Part shown: positions 1 to 11,070 of the stretch, piece after piece
How positions within the stretch are numbered: the stretch's first letter is position 1
Layout: each line of letters begins with the position of its first letter
NCBI GenBank assembly: GCA_031761405.1
Contig: JASEVX010000010.1
Span: 11,068,833 to 11,132,832 of the forward strand
From: Serripes groenlandicus
Taxonomy: Eukaryota > Mollusca > Bivalvia > Cardiida > Cardiidae
Direction of reading: 5' to 3'
Length of the DNA: 64,000 nucleotides
Notes under the pieces: generated by a model
Databases searched by the model: none
What the model saw: only the letters and a program-made list of their open reading frames with translations
Told to the model about the DNA's origin: nothing
Program-made: the position numbers and the translations under genes

Positions 1-145
1 AACATATTCGTGTTTGTTACGGTTGATAATAACGGTGCAGAGACTGGCACTAACCAAACTCCAGCACCTTCAGTTAGCATGGCCTTCGTAGAACAATTAG
101 TAGCTTCAATCGATATTGTACAAAACGATTCCGTCACAGTTGCAG
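1..145 (+). CDS. 3' part of an exon, possibly C-terminal half of a SEA-like domain
   Basis: The frame is open from base 1, reading N-I-F-V-F-V-T-V-D-N-N and ending S-V-T-V-A before a good GTGAGA donor at 146, leaving phase 1 as in all downstream EGF exons. The order is a hydrophobic strand, a Thr/Asn/Pro-rich loop, an amphipathic helix-like stretch (AFVEQLVASID) and a final strand. That matches the second half of a SEA fold and resembles the third SEA exon at 45010-45155. This is inference from pattern only, with no diagnostic motif in view. The acceptor and upstream exons lie outside the window. Confidence 0.5.
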
Positions 146-472
146 GTGAGAAATTCACACACTATTTAATATTCATTCTTATATTAAAACTAGAGAAAGT
201 TCTCAGTTTCAAGAAACACACGTTTTGATTGGCTAAACAATTTTGTTTAGAAAGCAGCCGTATAGATGGTTTTATAAATTATGCTTAAAAACAAACACCA
301 TGTCGTGTTTGTCTCTGTGCATTGCTTAATCTTTTTAATTGACGTGCTTTTGCTTTTCAATGCCTTTACCATCAACAGATAATTTGTTGTTAAATATACT
401 TTGTGTAAGCCTTCAGATCGTCTCACATCCCTGTTAGTATGTTTTGTACATGTTGCTTATTTTGCAAAGATC

Positions 473-735
473 ATATGAGCCGTCCAGCGAGAAAACAAAC
501 ATTGTGCGTCAAGTATAGACCCGGATCAGCCTAAGCTTGCAGCGCAGGTTTACCCAGATAGACACTGTTTGCCTCCTGGGGATTTTCTGTTTCAGGAATC
601 ATAACTCTATACCTCTATACCGCTGAGACGGAATGTGTCGGCCCGGATCAATCTGCGCGGACTGCCCAGGCTGATCTGGATGGATACGTTACGCAGAGGC
701 CATACTGTTGGTTTTCTCGCGGAACGATTCATATA
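473..735. mobile_element. MITE family A (GAGCCGTCC...GAGAAAAC ends), degenerate copy
   Basis: The ends are inverted: ATGAGCCGTCC..CGAGAAAAC on the left and GTTTTCTCGCGGAACGATTCAT on the right. The interior carries a GC-rich inverted repeat (GGCCCGGATCA..CTGCGC) and a stretch reading ATTTTCTGTTTCAGGAATCA. Related copies lie at 6697-6925, 15494-15722, 19349-19612, 44342-44848 and 58809-59315. There is no coding capacity, so it is a non-autonomous DNA transposon. The superfamily is not resolved. Confidence 0.75.
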
Positions 736-953
736 TCTTCGTCGTACTTGCAACAAATATGCAGCGGACGACTTGATTACAGACAAAAATAGACGACGAC
801 AAAGGAATTCTCTATAAATTAAAGTATAAAGCAGCCAGTTGCCTGGAAAGACTATTGTGTGGAATACTTTGATGTCAGGAATAACAAGGATAGCTAAACT
901 GTCCGCCATTACGGGTGCGGGCAAACCCGAATCAATCAATTACTCAATCTACA

Positions 954-1206
954 TATCGAGGGCTTGGCGTGAAACGGTTGTAACTCAAAACCTATTTTGA
1001 AAACCCTGGATTAGGGGTAATTTTGACCCTTTTGTAAACAATGCAAATTTAGGTGCCATTGCTCAGAACGAGCAATGGCACCTAAATTTCCATTGTTTAC
1101 CAAGAAAAAAAGATTTAATGTTTATAAAGACATTATGGCGAGGTGATTAACCTTGGTAAAGAAATACCAATTTGAGTTACAACCGTTTCACGCCAAGCCC
1201 TCGATA
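954..1206. mobile_element. MITE family B (TATCGAGGGCTTGGCGTG palindrome)
   Basis: A near-perfect long inverted repeat. It starts TATCGAGGGCTTGGCGTGAA and ends with the reverse complement, ending GCCAAGCCCTCGATA. The centre is a second palindrome (GGTGCCATTGCTC / GAGCAATGGCACC). A second full copy is at 11071-11326 and partial copies are near 12840-12870, 48951-49065 and 61862-61976. Flanking TA at both ends would fit a TA-targeting (Tc1/mariner-type) element, but that is inference. Confidence 0.8.
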
Positions 1207-1237
1207 TGTGTACATGTATATACATATTTTATTACAG

Positions 1238-1348
1238 AAACCAGTGCATGCGATTCTTCACCATGCCTCAATGGAGCCTCATGTACTGGTGTGGAAACGT
1301 ACACATGTGAATGTCTAGCTGGTTATTCGGGCACCGAATGTGAAGTCG
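1238..1348 (+). CDS. EGF-like exon 1 (non-calcium type)
   Basis: It reads E-T-S-A-C-D-S-S-P-C then LNGASC..YTCEC..GYSGTEC, with six cysteines in EGF spacing and 37 codons. The acceptor is ATTACAG. The donor GTCAGT is weaker than the GTAAGT/GTAAGA of its neighbours. The N-terminal D-x-D/N-E before the first cysteine is missing, so this repeat probably does not bind calcium. It has both Notch-type sugar sequons: C-D-S-S-P-C (O-glucose) and C-L-N-G-A-S-C (O-fucose). Phase is 1-1. Confidence 0.88.
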
Positions 1349-2927
1349 GTCAGTATCCTCACCAAAGCTATGATAATATATTATTGATTTGGAATAACTC
1401 AAACCTGTTATATTTCGTATATATCGCTTAACCCGAAGCAATTTTAGGAGCAGATCTGTCTCTCGAAAACAACGTAGCTGCAGTTCTGATCGCAGCAATC
1501 AGAACCGCTGATGCGAGGTATCATTAATATGAACTTATAACTGGTTTGTTTTTCAAAATAAACATTTTAATTCCAATGAATAAAGATATAACGAATGTGA
1601 GAAAAATACACAGAATAAATGAAGTGAGCTTAAATCGATGGATCACTCTAACATATTGATTACGTGAAGTAATTGATGGGTCCTTTTTCGACGTCACTTT
1701 TACAGAGGTCGACTGTAGTTTTTTACTTGCATCTGTAAAAGTAACATTTCATATTGCATAATTCACCAATTATTTGGAATGTGTGTTGTCCTGGTTATTT
1801 GACAAGTCAGAGAGTTGCTTAATATGGATTTTTCAATATAACCTTGTTTTACAATGGGGAAAATCAGAGGATAATCAGATAAGGAGGGGTAAATAGTTCT
1901 TATATGAATCCTCTCTTATCACTCATTAAAACCTATGTTGTGGTTACTTAAAAGAATCGTCTCACTGAGTTCAAATAAGGATTTTAAAGCATGAAAAACG
2001 CTCATTATCTAGATCTCTGGCCGAAATACGGTTGTTTCTCGGAGGCAATCGCTCAACGTGCACTCAACATACATTCTGTATAACGACTAGAATAGTCTAT
2101 TCTCAATTAATATCCGTGTACTACCTTAGCATCGCTTTCAATACGGCATGAAAGTTTCGTTAAGCCACTGTTGAGAAATGAGTACTGTCTCGTACATTGT
2201 CGCGTGATTGACACAGGTAACGTAACATCCACATGTTACATGTAATCTACTGATTTGTTTTTTTGGGACTCAACAATGGCTTTGTAAAAATATGCTATAT
2301 GAGGACGATATATACGGCGTCAATGCAGTTATTTGTCTAGTTTATGCATCATTGGAAATAGTTCTAGGTTAACTTTATATTTATCATTTATTATTGCATC
2401 CTTTCATAAACTCTATTATCAAAATATACCCATGCTTCGCATTAGTCTCGCTTTCAATAAGATATGAATATTCGTCTGAATATAATCAAAGAATTATTAG
2501 AGTATCGTGCATTTTTTTGCTTTAGTGACACCGGTAAACGGATAATAGTTACAGGTATTTTTAAGTTAAGTTTAATTCCACCATTGGTTGGTTCAGAGAC
2601 ATATCAATACAGTCTAATCTTTGTCTGCAATTAAATGTTCCTCACTCATTTATAGATATTTAGTAATACTTTATAATTGTCCATAATCCAAGGATATAAA
2701 TAAAGTGAACAAAGGCAATACATCTAATTACTAACTCTGACAGACTGTAGCTAAGGTGCATTTTTCATGTTCTAAAATCCTTATTTGACATTCAAACCCT
2801 ATGTTGTGAGTACTCAAAAGAATCGTCTCACTGTTTGGTTGAGAATTTATGGAAAAATTGTGGGGAAAAGACTCATTCACTCCCGCTCTCTAATCCAGTC
2901 CTCTGTTTAACTCTATCTCTTTCGCAG
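1349..2927 (+). other. Intron 2, no gene seen
   Basis: AT-rich. Two copies of a dispersed repeat recur (about 1870-1995 and 2765-2905) with the signature CCTATGTTGTG..TACT(T/C)AAAAGAATCGTCTCACTGAG; related copies are near 5130-5290, 7235-7385 and 14955-15150. No other structure is recognised. Confidence 0.6.
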
Positions 2928-3041
2928 ATATCGACGATTGTTCGTCAACCCCGTGTGAGAATGGAGGGGCGTGTACGGATCAGGTCAATTCGTTTACTTG
3001 TGATTGTGTCAGCGGGTATTCGGGCTCTCTATGTCATATCA
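2928..3041 (+). CDS. EGF-like exon 2, calcium-binding type
   Basis: It starts D-I-D-D-C after TTCGCAG and ends before GTGAGT, 38 codons, phase 1-1. The calcium signature D-I-D-D-C with C-T-D-x4-F-x-C-x-C (the Asp/Asn hydroxylation pattern) is complete. C-S-S-T-P-C is an O-glucose sequon. C-E-N-G-G-A-C lacks the Ser/Thr needed for O-fucose. Confidence 0.92.
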
Positions 3042-3074
3042 GTGAGTAGTTTGTGAATATCAGATTGCATTGTG

Positions 3075-3287
3075 TTAACTCTTTCAGCGCCGAATTGTTT
3101 AAAGTAGACTCTTCCATGTTCAAAATCGGGCGTCTTCATTTCTCATGTAATAAAAGTTTGGATTATTTTGATAACTAAAAGGCAAACAATGCTGATTTCA
3201 GGTGAGACAGCTCGTTACGAGCTGACTCACCTGAATCAGTATTGTTTGCAAAAACCTCAATATTGCGTTTGGCGCTGAAAGAGTTAA
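3075..3287. mobile_element. MITE family C with TTAA ends (AACTCTTTCAGCGCC)
   Basis: Flanked by TTAA on both sides. It opens TTAACTCTTTCAGCGCC and closes GGCGCTGAAAGAGTTAA. The centre is a strong palindrome (GGTGAGACAGCTCGTTACGAGCTG..CTCACC, in short stems) between copies of AAACAATGCTGATT/AATCAGTATTGTTT. A TTAA target duplication with terminal CC/GG fits a piggyBac-type non-autonomous element. Confidence 0.75.
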
Positions 3288-3469
3288 TGTGAACATTGTT
3301 GTATACTGGATGGGTTAAAATGCACTAAATAGTCAGATCCCCATTTCGCCAGCTTTATCAGGTCCTCCAATATGATAATGCTGTCTCGTGTTGCTAACTG
3401 CTAACAGAGGACTAATCTGGGGGGAAAGTATTGATGTCGAGCAATGGATTATTTTTGTTTGTTTGATTA

Positions 3470-3700
3470 GGGTTTTACACCGTTTTCAAGATTATTTCAG
3501 TTATATCAAGGCGACAGTTCACTTATTCATGATTCCTGGGTAAACAAACCAGTACTAGGCTAGAAAGTGTGCCTCGCCCAAGGGCACTCCACCATTATCG
3601 TCGTGCCGCAACTGGGGATCGAATCTGGGACGCGCGATTTTCAAATCCCCTACTCTACCGGGAATAGTGACAATACGGTGGCGAAACCACTGCCCCCTGA
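3470..3700 (-). mobile_element. tRNA-headed SINE, reverse orientation
   Basis: On the minus strand the tRNA-like head has a B-box-like GATTCGATCCCC (3617-3630). A body follows (GGTGGAGTGCCCTTGGGCGA, CCTAGTACTGGTTTGTTTAC) and a tail ending AACGGTGTAAAACCC. The same body is in the SINEs at 22215-22432, 44572-44808 and 59039-59275. Confidence 0.75.
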
Positions 3701-3835
3701 GTCTATGAGGTTACGGTGACTTTTGTTTAGGTATAAAGCCTTCGAAACGAACCTTCTGGTTTCTGCCAGAAAGCTTTGAACACAATTAAGACTTCCGCGA
3801 TTAAGACTTCCGCGGACCCCGTAGATTCAGTTGTT

Positions 3836-4290
3836 TACTATCAACGATAAGCTTAATATTGTCTAGTGGTCCTCTACATAGATTTTTCAAATTGGGCACC
3901 TTGTGTCAAAATTGGCCCCGCCCCGGAGGTCACCTGTTTTATACAGCGATTTAAAGGGAAAAACTTTAAAAATCTTCTTGTCTGAAACCGAAAGGCCTAG
4001 AGCTGAGATATTTACTGTGTAGCATTGTCTAGTGGTCTTCTACAAAGATTGTTCAAATTATGCCCATGGGGGTCAACATTTTCTTGTTTTATATAGAGAT
4101 ATATATGGAAACACTTTCAAACTGTTTTTGTCTGAAATCGAAAGGCCTGAATTTTAGATATTTGGTTAGTACAATGCTCTTGTAGTCCTCTACCAAGATT
4201 GTTCAAATTATATTCCGTGGGTCAAAATTTGTCCCACCCTGGGGGGTCACCTGTTTTACATTGAGATATATAAAGAAAAACTTAGACATA
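3836..4290 (+). repeat. About three degenerate copies of a ~160-bp dispersed repeat
   Basis: The phrase 'AGTGGTC(C/T)TCTAC.TAGATT.TTCAAAT' recurs near 3859, 4023 and 4181 with TTTAAAAATCTTCTTGTCTGAAA between. Relatives of the phrase, ACCCTCTACCAAG.TTGTTCAAATTATTCC, also occur near 25480-26000, 28860, 30560, 31780, 35150 and 37900. It has no coding content. Confidence 0.55.
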
Positions 4291-4673
4291 TTCTTGTTGA
4301 ATACTAAATGGTACAAACACATTCATTTAGCGACTTCATAAGTCATATACACTTGACACAAGTCAGTCAATATAGGGTGCGATTTTTATTCTCCAAGAAA
4401 GTGGATCTATACTGGTCCTCATGGGTCTCTTGTATTGGTTACCTCATCGTCGTCCGTCCGTCGTTAACTTTCAGCTTTAATTACATCTCCTCCTAAACCA
4501 CTGGAACAATTTCAACCAAACTCCAGGGGAATGATCCTTGTGTGGTCCTTACTCCAAAGTGACACAGATTTAAATTATATGAAGAACTTATAGATGTTTT
4601 CGAGGTCGTCTGTTGCAGAATTGCTATATGTTTGAAATGGCTAAATGAAACCCTATCTATATTTTGTTTACAG

Positions 4674-4787
4674 ATATCGATGACTGTAATTCAGATTTAT
4701 GTAAGAATGGAGGAACCTGTAAAGACGGGGTTGATTCCTACTCATGTGACTGCCAACCCGGGTTCACAGGAAACCAATGTGACACAA
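4674..4787 (+). CDS. EGF-like exon 3, calcium-binding type
   Basis: The acceptor is TTTACAG and the donor GTAAGA, 38 codons, phase 1-1. It starts [10 protein letters not shown]. The calcium signature and hydroxylation pattern ([12 protein letters not shown]) are present. C-K-N-G-G-T-C is an O-fucose sequon. The O-glucose sequon is broken by Leu where Pro/Ala is expected. The frame stays open past the donor for about 36 codons, which is fortuitous. Confidence 0.93.
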
Positions 4788-6161
4788 GTAAGATATCAAA
4801 TGTCGCAAAATACTTCAAACCATTCTATTGTAAATGGCCAACATTTAATAAATTATCCTCGCTCATGCAATTAAATTCAAATAAAAATGTCATGTAGATA
4901 TATAAATATACATATTTTGCAAACAAAATGGGAAAGGACCTTGATTATTTTTATTTTTTTACATTTCTGAAATATTTATTAGAAATAACTGTTTAATATT
5001 TCGTCTTTGTCCATTATAGTGTATTCACAATTTTGCTAATTGATCTTTGTTAAATGTGTTTTAAATGTATGTCTGTCTATATTATTTGGCTGCAATAGTG
5101 TGTATAGCCTTTTAGAAATAAAGTAAAGTTAAGTATATCTCAGAAAGGGGTGTACAGCTCTTTCCCCACACTTACTTTCTTATTATCCAACCAAACCCTA
5201 TGATGTAGGTTATCAAAGCAAATGGTCTCATTGAGTACCCACACTGTAGGGTTGGAAGGTCAAATGAGAATTTTAAAACATGCAACACGCACCTTATCTG
5301 GAGCTGTGATGTAACATTTATTGAATATTTCTACACAATGACTAAATAGTGTGCTGCCTTGTGGATTTTTTTTTTTACATAAACAAATAAGGGAAACTGC
5401 TCCAATTTGCTCATAAAAATCTATTTTCGCATATAATTTCAAATTATAGATTGAAAATCATTTACATGAACAAGATAAAACTCAGTGATTGAAACAATGA
5501 GTTTATCAGGATATATGTCACGGTTGCTTCTCAATAACCAATAGAATGGTCTTATCTTTTTCTGACTGAGACCAATTTGTCCAAATAATATATTCCACTT
5601 TTGCTTCTCAATGACCAATAAAAAGGCCCCATTTGAGACTCCTGTTTTCTGACTCTGAGACAATCTTGTCGACATGACTTGGTTTCAACCCCGTTATCAC
5701 ATAATGACGAACCTGTAGCAGAAGACGTTGACAGCAGCTAGCGTAACCCTTTCCCACATACAACAAATCTGCAGCAGACGACTTTGAAATTATATTGGCA
5801 AAAACGTGGTAAATCTCTTAAATGACACTTTAATTATCAAATACTGTTGAAAAGATTGTGGCAAAAGGGGAAATTGCTCGTCTTGAGCAATTTCTCCTTT
5901 TGTCACAATGTTTTTAAAATTCGTCTGCTGCAGAGGCTTCTGAAAGCGTCTATATGAGGGAACGGGATACACTGTAACAAATATGTATGAATGGAAGAAT
6001 ATACATTAATTAAAGATGAAGAAAACATTGCGACAAAATAAATAATTGCTACTTAAGAGCAATTTCTTCATTTGCCACACTGTTTTCAAAAGTCCGTTTC
6101 TGCACATGCGTCATACTGTCTTAATTTGGGAAAGTGTTTATATATATGTTACTTCTTTCAG
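4788..6161 (+). other. Intron 4, with repeat fragments and a MITE
   Basis: It contains a copy of the AGAATCGTCTCA-type dispersed repeat (about 5130-5290), two imperfect copies of a TTGCTTCTCAATRACCAATA segment (about 5520 and 5605), a family D MITE (5744-5968) and a partial hairpin (about 6030-6090). No exon is seen. Confidence 0.55.
5744..5968. mobile_element. MITE family D (TAACCCTTTCCCACATA), hairpin element
   Basis: The left end is TAACCCTTTCCCACATAC followed by CTGCAGCAGACGACTTTGAA. The centre is a palindrome (CAAAAGGGGAAATTGCTCG/TGAGCAATTTCTCCTTTTG). The right arm is TCGTCTGCTGCAGAGGC..TCTATATGAGGGAACGGGA. This is the commonest repeat of the window, with well over 20 full or partial copies. 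Well-preserved ones end in TTAA on both sides, which suggests TTAA target duplication and piggyBac-type mobilisation. Confidence 0.8.
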
Positions 6162-6275
6162 ATATAGATGAATGTGCGTCATCCCCTTGTGAACATGGAG
6201 GAATATGTTTAGACAAAACCAATTCGTATTCATGCACCTGTGCTGCTGGCTATACAGATGCAAATTGCGAGACAA
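6162..6275 (+). CDS. EGF-like exon 4, calcium-binding type
   Basis: The acceptor is TTCTTTCAG and the donor GTAAGA, 38 codons, phase 1-1. It begins [10 protein letters not shown] (calcium signature and O-glucose sequon) and continues [12 protein letters not shown] (hydroxylation pattern). The C2-C3 loop is EHGGI, so there is no O-fucose site. Y-T-D-A-N-C replaces the usual Y-T-G-x-x-C near the end, a small departure in the last loop. Confidence 0.93.
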
Positions 6276-8375
6276 GTAAGAAACCGTTTACCTTTGACAG
6301 ATGAATAAGAATGGGTCTGCAACAGACGAATTAAAAAAATATTGCTGAACAAACTTGCTCCGTTTCCAAAATTACGTTTTCAATTATATTTCAAATGGCA
6401 TGTACCATTTTCCACTCGTGATCCTTTTCTCCTAAGTATTCTTTCTAGTCAGAAATCTTTCAAAATATCATATCAGATAAACATTAAGTTTAAACTTATT
6501 TATTTTACATCGATTGCGCGAAACAAGCTTTCAGCTCATATTAATTGCGCTCGATGTCTGTCGATACACATTGACAACATCATATCATGATACGTGACCA
6601 TTAAATCCAACCCATGACTGACAAAAGTCTTTGTTGCTAGCTAGCATTATTCGTCGTTCACCAATGGGCTGCATGGGCGTAGCTTGGCAACAATCAACGT
6701 CTCGTGAGAAAATCAACATTGTGGAATTTGCGTAAAGTATCGGCCCGGATTAGCCTAAGCATGCCACACAAGCGTACCCGGATATACACTTTTCGCCTTC
6801 TGTGGATTTTCTGTTTCAGGAATCACTACTCTATTTATCCCCGCTTAGACGGAATGTGTCGGCCGGATCTGTCTGCGCGGACAGCGCAGGCTGATCCGGT
6901 CGATACATTACGTAGATGTGTATCGCTGCAGCTGCATTTTGGGCATTTCTAGAAAAAATGTGTAGGCACGGGCCTACAGTGCCTAAAAGGAGCTACGCCC
7001 CCGGGCATAGTAGTCAATGTAAGAAGGTAGCTATTTACCAGGGAAGATTGTTGCTTGGGGTACATTGATGTGAGATAGCCAGGAAATGCATGTTTTGTGA
7101 ACTGGCCTCTGTGATATAACTATGATAAATTGTTGAAAACGCCAGTTAATTAAAATTTATCAATCATCGATACTGTATTACAATGTTTCGTTTGTAAGCA
7201 TCATCATTTGAGAACATTTAGAAGTAAAACCAGAGGTCCATATAAGGAGGGGTATTCAGCTCTTTTTCCTATAATTTCTCTCTTATCATTAAAGCCAACC
7301 CTACTGAGACGATTCTTTTGAGTACCCACAACATTGGGTTAGAGGGTCGAATAAGGAGTTTAGAACATGCTTCTTATCTTGAGCTCTGTAAAAAAGGAAT
7401 TGCTCAGAGTTATGACGCTGTTTTATTTTGTTTTAAATAAACCCTTTCCCACATACACCAAATCGGCAGCAAATGACTTAGGAACTACGGAAAATCGCTG
7501 TAGATCAAAGTGTAATAATTTAATAGGGTTGAAAACATTGTGGCAAAAGGAGTTATGGTTAATAAACAATCTTTTCAAATGTAGTTTGCGGCAGAAGCCT
7601 CAAAAAGCATCTGTATGTGGGAAAGGGTATATATAATGTAGTTGTACATTTGTTTCTTGATGAATTGCATAATGAAAAAACAAACCAGTTTATATGATAA
7701 GGATTGCGACAACCAATATCCCTTTCCTAATTGAAAAAGTCAACGCAACAAGCATCACTCATCCATCTTCCACCAATGGGCTAACAGTCTATGTGGATAA
7801 GCAGCTAGCTGCTTGGAAGGACTGTTGTGTACACTACTCATGTGAGGAAGCTAATGGATACCATGAATTTGGTTGCCGTGATATGACTGAACAATTGTTC
7901 AAAGTGGTGTTAAACTCAAATGAATTAATCACGGCCTCTTAGAATATAAACAACAGTTCAAACACATTTTCGGAACATAAGCGTTAGCTGTCTGCCTTCA
8001 TTTAACACAGGAAATGACTATAGCCAAACTGTTGTCATGTTATATGGCTTTGTTAACCCTTTACCGCTTAAATATGCTTTCTGATATCTGTAGCAGACAG
8101 CTTCTGAAAACATGTTGACAAAAAGAAAAACTTGCTTCAATGTTTTAAAAAGCAATTTCTCCCCTTGTCACAATGTTTTCCGACTTTAATCTTCAAATAT
8201 AGAGATTTCCATACTTCTGCAGATTTTCATTTGAAAACGGTCTGCTACAGATTTGTTGTATATGGGAAAGGGTTAATTTGCCAAAAGGTAGAGCTAATAC
8301 GATCCTGACTCACCTGATATAGCTCATTAATTATAAATTTAAATTATTTGTTAATTATTTATACCAAATTCACAG
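6276..8375 (+). other. Intron 5, repeat-rich, no exon seen
   Basis: It holds an internal fragment of MITE family A (6697-6925) framed by an inverted GGGCGTAGCT / AGCTACGCCC pair (about 6673 and 6988). It also holds a copy of the AGAATCGTCTCA-type repeat (7235-7385), family D MITEs (about 7440-7630 and 8053-8276) and the 3' part of a SINE (about 7765-7925, tail TGCCGTGATATGACTGAACA..GTGTTAAACTC). Confidence 0.6.
8053..8276. mobile_element. MITE family D with TTAA at both ends
   Basis: It begins TTAACCCTTTACCGC and ends TATGGGAAAGGGTTAA. The arms carry CAGACAGCTTCTGAAAACAT and ACGGTCTGCTACAGATTTGT. This is a clean example of the TTAA-flanked form. Confidence 0.78.
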
Positions 8376-8489
8376 ATATCAACGAGTGTCAATCAGATCC
8401 ATGTTTGAATAGTGGAACATGTCTTGATGACGTGAATTCTTACATATGTATATGCAACTTGGGCTACACGGGATCGCAGTGTGAAACAA
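8376..8489 (+). CDS. EGF-like exon 5, calcium-binding type
   Basis: The acceptor is ATTCACAG and the donor GTAAGT, 38 codons, phase 1-1. It starts [10 protein letters not shown] with C-L-N-S-G-T-C, so calcium, O-glucose and O-fucose signatures are all present; [12 protein letters not shown] gives the hydroxylation pattern. A 1.9-kb minisatellite starts about ten bases after the exon. Confidence 0.94.
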
Positions 8490-8498
8490 GTAAGTCAA

Positions 8499-10376
8499 TA
8501 TGATTTCGTCCTGAGTGTATAACTAATGTAAATACACATGATTTCGTCCTGAGTGTATAACTAATGTAACTAAACATGATTTCGTCCTGAGTGTATAACT
8601 AATGTAACTAACCACGATTTCGTCCTGACTGTATAACTAATGTAACTAAACAAGATTTCGTCCTGAGTGTATAAGTAATGGAACTAAACATGATTTCGTC
8701 CTGAGTGTATAACTACGGTAACTAAACATGATTTCGTCCCAAGTGTATAACTAACGGAATTAAACATGATTTCGTCTTGAGTATATAACTAATGCAACTA
8801 AACATGATTTCGTCCTGAGTGTATAACTAATGTAACTAAACAAGATTTCGTTCTGATAGTATAACTACGGTAAACATGATTTCGTCCTGAGTGTGTAACT
8901 AATGGAACTAAACATGATTTCGTCCTGAGTGTATAACTAATGGAACTAAACATGATACCGTCCTGAGTGTATAACTAATGTAACTAAACATGATTTCGTC
9001 CCAAGTGTATAACTAATGGAACTAAACATGATTTCGTCCTGAGTTTATAACTACGGTAACTAAACATGATTTCGTCCTGAGTGTATAACTAATGTAACTA
9101 AACAAGATTTCGTTCTGAGAGTATAACTACGGTAAACGTGATTTCGTCCTGAGTGTGTAACTAATGTAACTAAACAAGATTTAGTCCTGAGTGTATAACT
9201 AATGGAACTAAACATGAGTTAGTCCTGAGTGTATAACTAATGGAACTAAACATGATTTAGTCCTGAGTGTATAACTAATGGAACTAAACATGATTTCGTC
9301 CTGAGTGTATAACTAATGGAACTAAACATGATACCGTCCTGAGTTTGTAACTAATGCAACTGAACATTATTTAGTCCTGAGTGTATAAGTAATGGAACTA
9401 AACATGATTTCGTCCTGAGTGTATAACTAATGTAACTAAACAAGATTTCGTTCTGAGAGTATAACTACGGTAAACGTGATTTCGTCCTGAGTGTGTAACT
9501 AATGTAACTAAACAAGATTTAGTCCTGAGTGTATAACTAATGGAACTAAACATGATTTAGTCCTGAGTGTATAACTAATGGAACTAAACATGATTTAGTC
9601 CTGAGTGTATAAATAATGGAACTAAACATGATTTCGTCCTGAGTGTATAACTAATGGAACTAAACATGATACCGTCCTGAGTTTGTAACTAATGCAACTG
9701 AACATGATTTAGTCCTGAGTGTATAAGTAATGGAACTAAACATGATTTCGTCCTGAGTGTATAACTAATGTAACTAAACAAGATTTCGTTCTGAGAGTAT
9801 AACTACGGTAAACGTGATTTCGTCCTGAGTGTGTAACTAATTAAACTAAACATGATTTAGTCCTGAGTGTATAACTAATGGAACTAAACATGATTTAGTC
9901 CTGAGTGTATAACTAATGGAACTAAACATGATTTAGTCCTGAGTGTATAACTAATGGAACTAAACATGATTTCGTCCTGAGTGTATAACTAATGGAACTA
10001 AACATGATACCGTCCTGAGTTTGTAACTAATGCAACTGAACATTATTTCGTCCTGAGTGTATAAATAATGTTACTAAACATGATTTCTTCCTAAGTGTAT
10101 AACTAACGTAACTAAACATGATATCGTCCCAAGTGTATAGCTAATGTATCTAAACTTGATTTTGTCCTGAGTACTCAACATACTTTCGTCCTGAGTGTTT
10201 AACTAATGGAACTAAACATAATTTTGTCCTGAGTGTATAACTTATGTAACTAAACTTAATTTCGTCCCAAGTGTATAACTAATGTTACTAAACTTGATTT
10301 CGTCCTGAGTATATAAATAATTACGGTAACTAAACATGATTTTGTCCCAAGTGTATGACTAGGGTAACTCAATATA
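8499..10376 (+). repeat. 38-bp minisatellite, about 49 copies, with higher-order repeat
   Basis: The unit is CATGATTTCGTCCTGAGTGT followed by ATAACTAATGTAACTAAA. Variants (TTAGTCC, TTCTGAGAG, ACCGTCC, a copy shortened by 4 bp at CTACGGTAAA) recur in a fixed order. The marker AACAAGATTTCGTTCTGA falls at 8839, 9101, 9439 and 9777, so the last steps are exactly 338 bp (nine units minus 4) and the first is 262 bp (seven units minus 4). The array grew by copying multi-unit blocks. It is intronic, with stops in every unit. Confidence 0.93.
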
Positions 10377-10564
10377 TGGCAAAATGGACTTACCATAGTT
10401 TTGCACTTACGGTATTAGTTCTTGTTATCTAATATGAAATAAACCCGATATGGATTAACCATGAAAATCCCAACAGTTTGTTAACAGAGACTATTACAAA
10501 TTATTGTTCAAGACTGAAAGAAAAAAAGCTAGTCGTTTTACCTCTGTTTCCCCTTCTGACGAAT

Positions 10565-10830
10565 CTTGGCGGGCCCCTGGGGCTGGGGTTTGTCAATTAA
10601 ATGGCAACCTCAGTCTGACCCTTTGCGGCTAAATGGGTCTGAACAATTTGAGTCAATGCATCTCTCTTGAGCTCCAGCCAGGTGGAGTGGCTATTGGTTT
10701 TATACCTTATTGTATACTTTATATATTTTAATCCTAATGTGGGACCAATATCATTGTTTCTGTCCTCCGCGATATTAGTTATTGAAAGCAGCGTAAAACC
10801 CAAACCAAACAAACAAACAAAAACATTTTG
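10565..10830 (+). mobile_element. Degraded SINE
   Basis: The tail CGCGATATTAGTTATTGAAAGCAGCGTAAAACCCAAACC (10767-10805) matches the common SINE tail of this window, followed by a CAAA-rich end. The head is too degraded to place a tRNA box. Intron 6 (8490-11399) otherwise holds only the minisatellite and MITE B. Confidence 0.5.
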
Positions 10831-11070
10831 ACGCATCACCTGAAGTTGCCATGACGAGTAATTTCTCCTTTTGTCACGTTTTTTTTTGCGGTTTTCCACA
10901 ATGTTGCGTAGATGTTTTCAAAATAGTCTACAGTATTCGATATAGCAAGAATCACACTTCCCCATGCTTCTCATAGTACAAGACAATCCCACATACTTCT
11001 ACTACAACAGTTAATTCTATTTTTCTTTCATAAATTCAAAACTATTGCAAACATGAAATATATTAACTCA

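Larger units (their letters stand above)
146..1237 (+). other. Intron 1, holding two MITEs
   Basis: No coding exon is seen. A foldback MITE (family A, 473-735) and a palindromic MITE (family B, 954-1206) fill about half of it. The second ends about 30 nt before the acceptor of the first EGF exon. Confidence 0.7.

Noticed and set aside
607..939. 110-codon minus-strand open frame
   Set aside because: It lies across MITE family A; the related frames at other MITE A copies (for example 15520-15852) are shadows of the same element.
5516..5665. Two imperfect copies of TTGCTTCTCAATRACCAATA as an element with ends
   Set aside because: Only two partial copies in direct orientation, with no inverted ends or target duplication; too weak to call.
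7694..7942. 82-codon open frame
   Set aside because: It overlaps the 3' body and tail of a SINE (GCCGTGATATGACTGAACA) and has no neighbours or splice signals.
8499..10376. CRISPR-like array
   Set aside because: Repeats are directly adjacent with no unique spacers, in an animal intron; it is a minisatellite.
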